Part shown: positions 25,739 through 32,302 of the stretch, one piece after another
How positions within the stretch are numbered: the stretch's first letter is position 1
Layout: every line of letters begins with the position of its first letter
Source: a virus
Reading direction: 5' to 3' (one strand)
DNA length: 64,000 nucleotides
Virus record (IMG/VR): IMGVR_UViG_3300044609_000595
Span: 1-64,000 of that record
Notes under the pieces: model-generated
Told to the model about the DNA's origin: nothing
Databases searched by the model: none
The model's input: only the letters and a program-made list of their open reading frames with translations
Position numbers and translations under genes: made by a program

Positions 25739-25792
25739 AGTTCGTAAATTGGATTTTGAAATAAGATGAGACATTTGATTGTCACCATGATG

Positions 25793-25857
25793 GAGAACCC
25801 ACTATTAGTATCGCTAATGGGTTCTCTATTGATCATTCCCCCGATCTGTGGTATCAT
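25793..25857 (+). promoter_or_regulatory. hairpin followed by promoter for tRNA-Pro
   Basis: GAGAACCC (25793-25800) pairs with GGGTTCTC (25819-25826), with an inner ATTAG/CTAAT pairing, but no T run follows. Just after it come TTGATC (25829-25834), a 17-nt spacer and TATCAT (25852-25857), 22 nt before tRNA-Pro. Confidence 0.5.
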
Positions 25858-25878
25858 GATCATACATCGGAAACCTAA

Positions 25879-25952
25879 CGGAATGTAGCTCAGTTTGGTA
25901 GAGCACTCGCTTTGGGAGCGAGATGTCGCAGGTTCGAATCCTGTCATTCCGA
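25879..25952 (+). tRNA. tRNA-Pro (anticodon TGG)
   Basis: Acceptor stem CGGAATG/CATTCCG with the C1-G72 pair typical of bacterial tRNA-Pro, discriminator A, anticodon loop TTTGGGA, T-arm GGTTCGAATCC. Confidence 0.95.
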
Positions 25953-25970
25953 TTGTCATTATGACATACC

Positions 25971-26165
25971 ATGATTGAAATCACACAAAAAGAATTTGAA
26001 GACAACTTCGATGCTTATATGGATCGAGTTGAAAAAGATAAAGAATTATTTTTAATTCGAATGCCCGATGGTCGTGGGGTTGTAATGACTCCAGTTGAAG
26101 ACGATCTAAAAGATTTATTTGACAATGTTATTGAGGAAAATTATGTCCCTGAAATCACAGATTGA
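25971..26165 (+). CDS. Phd/YefM antitoxin-like small protein, 64 aa
   Basis: The N-terminus MIEITQKEFEDNFDAYMDRVEKDKELFLIRMPDGRGVVMTP follows the Phd/YefM pattern: short strand, helix with ..F...L..V, strand, and a G-containing turn before V.M. The C-terminus is acidic, as in toxin-binding tails. No doc, YoeB or other toxin gene is adjacent. It could be an anti-toxin decoy or a repressor. Assignment by pattern only. Confidence 0.5.
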   Translation: MIEITQKEFEDNFDAYMDRVEKDKELFLIRMPDGRGVVMTPVEDDLKDLFDNVIEENYVPEITD

Positions 26166-26385
26166 AACAGCAAAAGATTCTGTAAGTAAAGCACTTATTA
26201 CAGCACTTCAAGATAAAAACGAAACTGCCGTCAGTGATTTGTTTGATGCTTATAATAAACTTGTAAGTATTCAAATTACCGAAACAAATAAAACTGTATT
26301 TTCTATTGGTGATTATACTATTCCCACCAATTATTATGGCAGTTCTATGAGTGATGATGTAATTTCATTCACTGGTCTGGGCTAG
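26143..26385 (+). CDS. hypothetical protein, 80 aa
   Basis: ATG 26143 follows GAGG at a good distance and lies 23 nt inside the previous gene. The N-terminal half is a helix (SLKSQIETAKDSVSKALITAL), and the second half is polar with a DYTIPTNYYGSSMSDDVISF tail. It may be co-regulated with the antitoxin-like gene. Function unknown. Confidence 0.6.
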   Translation: MSLKSQIETAKDSVSKALITALQDKNETAVSDLFDAYNKLVSIQITETNKTVFSIGDYTIPTNYYGSSMSDDVISFTGLG

Positions 26386-26429
26386 ACTTTAAACTTGCTC
26401 TGGTGGAGTCAACTTACCCTCTGTAGATT

Positions 26430-26630
26430 ATGCTGGCAGTTAATATGAGATTTGTCGAAGAACTCGACAATGAAGATAAAGTGATTACTTATTACAGCGT
26501 GAAAGAGATTGACAAAAAATTCTACTACGTGTATAATGATGTCAATCACGGTCCTTACGAGGACTTTGATGCTGCTGTTGAAGCAGCTTATGAAGATTTA
26601 ATTCTTCATTTAGACATGGAGAGTCTCTAA
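26430..26630 (+). CDS. hypothetical protein, up to 66 aa
   Basis: Acidic small protein with an alternating strand pattern (KVITYYSVKEIDKKFYYVYND) and a C-terminal helix (DAAVEAAYEDLILHL). ATG 26445 is an alternative start; neither start has a strong ribosome-binding site. A perfect promoter overlaps its middle. Function unknown. Confidence 0.55.
   Translation: MLAVNMRFVEELDNEDKVITYYSVKEIDKKFYYVYNDVNHGPYEDFDAAVEAAYEDLILHLDMESL
26509..26537 (+). promoter_or_regulatory. perfect consensus sigma70 promoter inside a small gene
   Basis: TTGACA (26509-26514), exactly 17 nt, TATAAT (26532-26537). Every hexamer base matches consensus. It points to tRNA-Gly (26780) and the SLH outer-membrane gene (26900). 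Confidence 0.65.
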
Positions 26631-26779
26631 AAACCCTGGTCGGGAAACCCCCTCGATGAGTTTCCAATTTCTCTAAAAAATTGGTGGTGCGGATGGGGAA
26701 TTCTTTCTCCGCCTGGTTTCTTGCTTCCAGTCAAAAAGCAAGTGGCGAGCCTGCTCACGGGGACTGACCTCCCCACCCT

Positions 26780-26851
26780 GCGGTTGTAGTTCAGTGGTAG
26801 AACGCTATCCTTCCAAGTTAGATGTCGCCCGTTCGAATCGGGTCAGCCGCT
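26780..26851 (+). tRNA. tRNA-Gly (anticodon TCC)
   Basis: Acceptor stem GCGGTTG/CAGCCGC (one mismatch-type pair), anticodon loop CTTCCAA, T-arm CCGTTCGAATCGG. Reads GGA. The 149 nt before it hold no gene but several C- and G-rich runs that may fold. The downstream SLH-protein mRNA would include this tRNA, implying processing. Confidence 0.93.
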
Positions 26852-26899
26852 TGCCCATTTTTTGGGCAGATTAAACTTATAGTTAATGTTAAGAATACT

Positions 26900-27778
26900 A
26901 TGATGATTCGTTCGTTTATTGCTGCCGCTGCAGTTGCTGCTACTGCTGCTCCTGCTATGGCACAAGTGACCAGTGTAAAGCAACTGAGTGATGTTCAACC
27001 GACTCAGTGGTCGTATCAAGCAATCACCAATCTGGTTGAGCGTTATGGTTGTGTTGCTGGTTATCCCAATGGCACCTTTCAGCCTGGTCAACCTGCTACC
27101 CGTGCTGAGCTTGCTGCTCTGACTAATGCTTGTCTGGATCGCATTACTGAGTTCCAAAGTGCTGCTGATGCTGCTCTTGCTGCTGCTCTCCGTGCTGAGT
27201 TTGCTAAAGAAATTGGTGCTACTAATGCTCGTGTGACTGCTCTGGAAGTTGCTGCTGCTCAAAAAGCACAAGGCGTGGGCAACTATCTGGGTGCTGGTGT
27301 GCTACTGAACCAACAAGGTGTTGACGGCAACGGTTATGATGCTGAACGTACTATCGCTGGTGGTACTGTTCAAGGTCGTTATGCTGTGAAGACTTTCAGT
27401 AATCAGAATGCTGTTGCTGTTCGTCCTTATGCTAATTTCGTTGGCACTCCTGCTGGCGAAATCGGTGCTGCTGGTGGTGCTCTGCTGTCTTATGACTGGA
27501 GTATCGCTCGTGCCGCTTCTGGTGTGAGTCGTGCTAACATCTACACTGGTGTTGGTTATCAGATTCCTTTCGTGAATAACACCGACGCTAACTTCCAGTC
27601 CGCTGTGGGTGATCGTGGTCAAGTTGTTCTCGCTCTGGGTATCGAAGGTCGTCTGACCAACTCTCTGGTTGGTTTTGCTGATCTGAAGTTCCCCACCACC
27701 AATGCTGCTAATAGCTATGGTGCTACCAACGGAACTTATTCTCCTGTGTTCACCACTGGTCTCGGATTCAAGTTCTGA
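26900..27778 (+). CDS. SLH-domain outer-membrane beta-barrel protein with signal peptide
   Basis: A 292-aa exported protein. Signal peptide residues 1-22 (FIAAAAVAATAAPAMA then QV). SLH domain residues about 30-85 (LSDVQPTQWSYQAI, GYPNGTFQPGQPATRAE), then an Ala-rich coiled coil (about 90-125). The rest is an alternating-strand barrel of about 165 residues ending in GLGFKF; a terminal Phe is the classic outer-membrane insertion signal. This is the layout of cyanobacterial SLH porins, but shortened. It is less AT-rich than its neighbours. Likely inserted in the host outer membrane late in infection; role unknown. Confidence 0.85.
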   Translation: MMIRSFIAAAAVAATAAPAMAQVTSVKQLSDVQPTQWSYQAITNLVERYGCVAGYPNGTFQPGQPATRAELAALTNACLDRITEFQSAADAALAAALRAEFAKEIGATNARVTALEVAAAQKAQGVGNYLGAGVLLNQQGVDGNGYDAERTIAGGTVQGRYAVKTFSNQNAVAVRPYANFVGTPAGEIGAAGGALLSYDWSIARAASGVSRANIYTGVGYQIPFVNNTDANFQSAVGDRGQVVLALGIEGRLTNSLVGFADLKFPTTNAANSYGATNGTYSPVFTTGLGFKF

Positions 27779-27784
27779 TAACTC

Positions 27785-28825
27785 ATGGACTTGATGATGG
27801 GTATCTGGGAGAAACTTCTTTTTCTCCCTTACATCATCGGCATTATGATTGTCGGTGGTCTCGTAAAACAATATGGAGTGCTCAACGAAGTATTCGTAGC
27901 ACTTCGGAAAATCTTCAAGTCAAATAGACTTGTTGTTGCTGCTACTGCTTTAGCTGGTGGTGTTCTACCCATTGAAGGGCGAGTCGTTATGTCGGCTCCC
28001 CTTCTGGACTCCATCGCTTCAGATAAAGCACAATCTCGTTCCAAGTTTGGTATTGTAGATTATCTTTCTACTCACCACTATTACTGGTGGTCGCCACTTG
28101 AGAAAACAGTTGTGCTTCCTATGGCAGCATTGGGTCTATCCTATACACAATTTTTAGGATACACTCTTGTTCCTCTATTGATTACTCTGGGTTTCGCTGG
28201 AGTATTCATTTTCAAATATGTCAAAGAAACTGACGTAGAAATTATTCAGGAAACTCGTTCCTTTAGTTGGAACCGTCTGCTGAAAGGTTGGGCTCCTATC
28301 GTTGCTACGATGTGGTTCTTAGTTTGCTATGGCGATCCTGATATGCCTTACCTGTTCTCTGTTTGGTTTGGTGGTCTTGCTGCTTACTACTCATTCATCT
28401 GTAATGATTGGAAGTGGGGTCGTTATATCAACTGGAAGTTTACTGGTCTGGCAGCATTAGTTCTTACTCTTGCTGCTGTGATGAGTGAAATTAAAGAACC
28501 AGTAATGGAATACCTGAAACTGACTGCTGCTCAGGGATCTGCTGCCCTTGTGACGGTCTCTGTGGTAGGATTCTTAGCATCCTTCGCCATGGGTTCCTCT
28601 GGTAAGTATGCTGGTATTGTCTCGCTGCTCGCCAAGGCATTTGGTCCTGGCTACTTGACATGGTTCCTCTGTGTGGAGTATGCTGGGTACATCATCTCAC
28701 CAATGCACAAGTGCCTGCTGATCGGTCAGCAATACTTTGGCACTCCTATCAAGACCTATTACAAAGTATTAGGATTCTTGATTGCTGCTTTGCTTGGATG
28801 GGGCGCTTTGACGTTAGCGTTCTAA
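27785..28825 (+). CDS. polytopic membrane protein, DUF401/ion-transporter superfamily-like
   Basis: A 346-aa integral membrane protein with about 9-10 hydrophobic helices. The segments GGVLPIEGRVVMSAPLLDSI and YIISPMHKCLLIGQQYF resemble the LPMPG..SAP and SPVH.CL motifs of DUF401 permeases, relatives of GntP/Dcu-type transporters. Both helical-hairpin halves seem present. It starts 6 nt after the SLH outer-membrane gene and ends at a terminator, so the two form one envelope operon. Substrate unknown; family assignment from memory. Confidence 0.7.
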   Translation: MDLMMGIWEKLLFLPYIIGIMIVGGLVKQYGVLNEVFVALRKIFKSNRLVVAATALAGGVLPIEGRVVMSAPLLDSIASDKAQSRSKFGIVDYLSTHHYYWWSPLEKTVVLPMAALGLSYTQFLGYTLVPLLITLGFAGVFIFKYVKETDVEIIQETRSFSWNRLLKGWAPIVATMWFLVCYGDPDMPYLFSVWFGGLAAYYSFICNDWKWGRYINWKFTGLAALVLTLAAVMSEIKEPVMEYLKLTAAQGSAALVTVSVVGFLASFAMGSSGKYAGIVSLLAKAFGPGYLTWFLCVEYAGYIISPMHKCLLIGQQYFGTPIKTYYKVLGFLIAALLGWGALTLAF

Positions 28826-28831
28826 AACAAC

Positions 28832-28865
28832 GGGGGTTGACAAACCCCCTTTTTTAATATATACT
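28832..28865 (+). promoter_or_regulatory. composite terminator-promoter upstream of hli/petF
   Basis: GGGGGTT (28832-28838), a 4-nt loop and AACCCCC (28843-28849) followed by six Ts form a terminator. The loop is part of TTGACA (28837-28842), which with 17-nt spacing meets TATACT (28860-28865). One 34-nt element thus ends the transporter operon and starts the hli-petF operon. Confidence 0.75.
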
Positions 28866-28891
28866 ATTGTAACAATTCGTAATACAACAAG

Positions 28892-29101
28892 ATGACCGTA
28901 ACGACTAATGAACATGGGCAACAAAATCTATTTGCTCGTGAACCAAAAATGTATATTTCTGATGAAGATGCCATCAAGTATGGTATGATGACTCACAACG
29001 AACGTGCAGAGCTTGTCAACGGACGCTGGGCTATGCTAGGATTCGTAGCGGGCATCGTGTCCTACGTCGCCACTGGCAAACTGTTTTTTGGTATTCTCTG
29101 A
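28892..29101 (+). CDS. hli: high-light-inducible protein (HLIP)
   Basis: A 69-aa HLIP with one transmembrane helix. The chlorophyll-binding signature is AELVNGRWAMLGFVAGI (ExxNGRxAMxG). HLIPs dissipate excess energy and help photosystem II assembly and repair; phage copies are thought to protect D1 during infection. First gene of an operon with petF and a second hli. Confidence 0.95.
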   Translation: MTVTTNEHGQQNLFAREPKMYISDEDAIKYGMMTHNERAELVNGRWAMLGFVAGIVSYVATGKLFFGIL

Positions 29102-29114
29102 CATTTGATTGACA

Positions 29115-29648
<534 letters not shown>

Positions 29649-29652
<4 letters not shown>

Positions 29653-29768
29653 AATTTGGATGGACCCCTGAGGCTGAGATCCTCAACGCTCGTCTGGCAA
29701 TGCTTGGGTTTGTAATTGCTGTAGGAACTTACTTCACTACTGGACAAATTATTCCAGGTATCTGGTGA
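29649..29768 (+). CDS. hli: short high-light-inducible protein, 39 aa
   Basis: ATG 29649, 39 codons. AEILNARLAMLGFVIAVGTYF carries the ExxNARxAMxG chlorophyll-binding motif; the N-terminus is only about 8 residues. GAGG lies 8 nt before the ATG. Short HLIPs of this size are frequent in cyanophages. Last gene of the hli-petF operon; it converges with the sulfotransferase-like gene. Confidence 0.88.
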
Positions 29769-29772
29769 TAAT

Positions 29773-30504
29773 TTAATACAAATAATCTTTGAGTTGGGGA
29801 AACGTCTTTTCGATTTCCTCAACTCTTTTTTGTATGTCTGGGTCATACAAAGCCATACTAGTTTCTATCAATCCATATGAAGGAAAAGTATATTTTATAT
29901 GTTCTGTTTGATTGAACGTATCAATAACAGTATCATCTCTTCCATTTAATCTTGTTTTTTTCACATCAATATCACAGAAAGAAAAGTCAGTTACTTCTGG
30001 TAAATTAAAGTGATTACATACCCGATTTAAAGTTTCTTTTTTATCTTGTAAGAAATCGTTGGTAGTTATCCACAAAACATCTGAATTATCCAACATACGG
30101 AATACGCTACACAACCAAACGTATATTACTTTGTTTAAATCATCTTCTGGATTCCAATTGATTGCTGGGTGATTTTGATTGTTTAAAATATAATCTGTCT
30201 TGGGTAATCTTTGTTTAACCCATATAGGATCTACAGATTTAATTTTACACAGATGTTGTGCTAAAGGTCTGTATAGAAATACTTTATTTCCAGGAAAGTT
30301 TGTTTCAAAGCAAGTAGTCATACTTGGAAACTTAACAACAGACCCATAGAAATTTTCTATGTTTTTATATGGATCTGTTCCAATCAATAAAGACTTTGCC
30401 CAGGATGGTTCAGCATATGCTTTACATACTGTAGATAGCAATGAGGTCATTAGTGTAGAACCACACCTTGCTACGTGATAGATTTGATGTATTTGTTCAG
30501 ACAT
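29773..30504 (-). CDS. sulfotransferase-like protein
   Basis: A 243-aa protein starting near HQIYHVARCGSTLMTSLLS, a P-loop-like 5'-PSB motif (RxGST) of PAPS-dependent sulfotransferases. Later SDVLWITTNDFL and the KKETLNRVCNHFNLP helix match the second half of the fold. Last gene of the leftward fibre operon, next to an oxygenase. It may sulfate a glycan or a tyrosine on phage fibres or host surface; this is inference. Start 30504 is preferred to 30513. Confidence 0.65.
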   Translation of the reverse strand: MSEQIHQIYHVARCGSTLMTSLLSTVCKAYAEPSWAKSLLIGTDPYKNIENFYGSVVKFPSMTTCFETNFPGNKVFLYRPLAQHLCKIKSVDPIWVKQRLPKTDYILNNQNHPAINWNPEDDLNKVIYVWLCSVFRMLDNSDVLWITTNDFLQDKKETLNRVCNHFNLPEVTDFSFCDIDVKKTRLNGRDDTVIDTFNQTEHIKYTFPSYGLIETSMALYDPDIQKRVEEIEKTFPQLKDYLY

Positions 30505-31114
30505 AATTATCACTATTTTTTACACTCATAAACTGAGATATGCAGTATCTCCCATCACCATTCCAATAAGCATCATCATTTATAGATACTTTCTTTACGC
30601 CGTGCCCTACATATCCAGGTAACAAAATGAAAGTATTATGTGAACACTCAATTTCGTAATTGTATTGTGGAAAATACAATTCCCCGCCACTAAACTTCTT
30701 TGGTGTGGTGTGGAAATATGAGAAGGTTAAAAACTCATGCCCAATATCTGTATGAGGTTGGTATCCCTCTCCATTGTGGTAGTATCTTAACTTTGTGATA
30801 ACCATATTCACATATCTGAGGCGTAATAAATGAGGCCATTTATTTACGATTGTTGATATGAATGGAGTATCTAATGTTTTCTTTGTAACTTGTAGAATAT
30901 TAGATAACTCTGGCATAGCATATGCTTTTTCCAGGTGTAGTGCTCTGCTTTCAGTAAGTTCTGAATTACTAGCGTGATGAACTCCTGGTTTGTATATTTT
31001 GTTTGGATGGGATAAAAATTTAATTTCTTCTAGTATTAATGCTAACTCTTTTTCACTATAAAAGTTTTCAATTAATACATGAGGGAATGGATCATCAAGT
31101 AATTTTATATTCAT
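30497..31114 (-). CDS. 2OG-Fe(II) oxygenase
   Basis: A 205-aa double-stranded beta-helix dioxygenase. The iron ligands are the HxD of YQPHTDIG and the distal His of GYVGHGVKKV, with the 2-oxoglutarate-binding Arg in DGRYCISQF. Resembles prolyl-4-hydroxylase-type enzymes common in cyanophages. It lies between tail-fibre genes and the sulfotransferase-like gene, so modification of fibre residues is a reasonable idea. Confidence 0.85.
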   Translation of the reverse strand: MNIKLLDDPFPHVLIENFYSEKELALILEEIKFLSHPNKIYKPGVHHASNSELTESRALHLEKAYAMPELSNILQVTKKTLDTPFISTIVNKWPHLLRLRYVNMVITKLRYYHNGEGYQPHTDIGHEFLTFSYFHTTPKKFSGGELYFPQYNYEIECSHNTFILLPGYVGHGVKKVSINDDAYWNGDGRYCISQFMSVKNSDNYV

Positions 31115-31365
31115 TCATCTCCAGCAAGAATAACAAACTCATCAATTGTTTCGTCATAATACATTCCAATACCAGCATACCTTCCTCTAGTGTTTCCATT
31201 ATATGAGGTTTGCTTCCAGTTAGTATTTTCTCCTTGAAGGTTTCTGCAGAATTGAATACCAATCTCTTCGTTTTCTTCTCCATTTTCGTCAACGATATCA
31301 TCGTTAGATACAACAATAACTTCGATTACTTTATTATTCTCGTCTAATTTAGCAAAGTGTGCCAT
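31111..31365 (-). CDS. conserved-type small tail-associated protein, 84 aa
   Basis: Product starts MAHFAKLDENNKVIEVIVVSND and contains NWKQTSYNGNTRGRYAGIGMYYD. This is a very common module in phages, often next to or fused to tail-fibre genes. It overlaps the oxygenase gene by 4 nt and follows the Gly-rich fibre protein by 2 nt. Function unknown. Confidence 0.8.
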   Translation of the reverse strand: MAHFAKLDENNKVIEVIVVSNDDIVDENGEENEEIGIQFCRNLQGENTNWKQTSYNGNTRGRYAGIGMYYDETIDEFVILAGDE

Positions 31366-31367
31366 GA

Positions 31368-32294
31368 TTATAAAACAGTAAATGTATTAGAACCTGTAAA
31401 AGTATGTATAACGTAAGCAGTTCCGCCCACTGTAACATATGTAATGGTTCCTCCAGTTGCTTTAGCAACAGTGCCAGGATATCGAATTACAACTACCCCA
31501 GAACCACCACTAGATGAAAAAGCTGAAGAAGTAGTAGTTTGACCATGAGCACCACCGCCACTATTTGCTGGGGCATTTGTTGTGAATGCATTATTTGGAT
31601 CTCCATTAGTTCCAGTAGTACCTTCACCTGCTCCACCACCTCCCCACCCAACATAACTATCAGAAGTAGTAGAAAATGATGTTAAATTATATGCGGCACC
31701 ACCATTGCCTCCAGTACCACCAAAAGGTCCCACGCTAGTAGTAGTGCCAGCACCTCCATATCCACCACCGCCGCCGCCGCCATAATCCAAGATATTTGCG
31801 CCACCTCCATTATTACCTTGACCAGCAGTTCCTGTTCCCGCAGTAAGTCTTACTGTTGGAAAACTAGTTGACCTAGAAGAAGTACCACCGCCACCAGAAC
31901 TACCATTTTTATCTGTGCCAGAACTTCCGCCAGAACCACCGCCTAATGATGTAAAAACAGCAGCCCCACCAGCAGATAAAGCATAATATGTAGAACTTCC
32001 TTTACCAGTAGAGTTGTCGGCACCAGCACCACCAGCACCAATAGTAAGATATAAAGAACTTCCGTTTGTTGTAGTTCCGCTAGTGGTTCTTACGCCACCA
32101 CCGCCACCACCTCCAGAATAAGTTGCCGAAATAAAATCATCATCAGCTCTTCCTGTATTATACCCTACAGCATAAGAACCTCCGCCGCCGCCAACTAACA
32201 ACATTTCCCAATTCAACGGAACTGCTGGTGGTATTGTTGATTTTGCTATACCAAATGCTTTACTGCTACCTATACCAAATGCTATTGGACTCAT
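31368..32294 (-). CDS. glycine-rich putative tail fibre/adhesin protein, 308 aa
   Basis: After the N-terminal 35 residues the protein is dominated by Gly/Ser/Thr runs (LLVGGGGGSYAVGYN, GGGGGGVRTTSG, GGGGGGYGGAG). It ends with SGVVVIRYPG and an AYVIHTFTGSNTF tail. Such Gly-rich domains occur in phage fibre tips, where they form polyglycine bundles for receptor binding. It is downstream of the 1259-aa fibre gene in the same operon. Confidence 0.75.
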   Translation of the reverse strand: MSPIAFGIGSSKAFGIAKSTIPPAVPLNWEMLLVGGGGGSYAVGYNTGRADDDFISATYSGGGGGGGVRTTSGTTTNGSSLYLTIGAGGAGADNSTGKGSSTYYALSAGGAAVFTSLGGGSGGSSGTDKNGSSGGGGTSSRSTSFPTVRLTAGTGTAGQGNNGGGANILDYGGGGGGGYGGAGTTTSVGPFGGTGGNGGAAYNLTSFSTTSDSYVGWGGGGAGEGTTGTNGDPNNAFTTNAPANSGGGAHGQTTTSSAFSSSGGSGVVVIRYPGTVAKATGGTITYVTVGGTAYVIHTFTGSNTFTVL

Positions 32295-32302
32295 ATTACA
32301 CC

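Noticed and set aside
25515-25769. Alternative frame with CxxC-type cysteines (zinc-finger look) overlapping the 90-aa coiled-coil gene
   Set aside because: The cysteines are clustered by chance in the antisense-like codon pattern, and the 25466 frame has the coherent heptad helix; retained only as a doubt on that gene.
26822-26899. Upstream start for the SLH outer-membrane protein
   Set aside because: It begins inside the tRNA-Gly gene and would bury the signal peptide; ATG 26900 gives a proper secretion signal.
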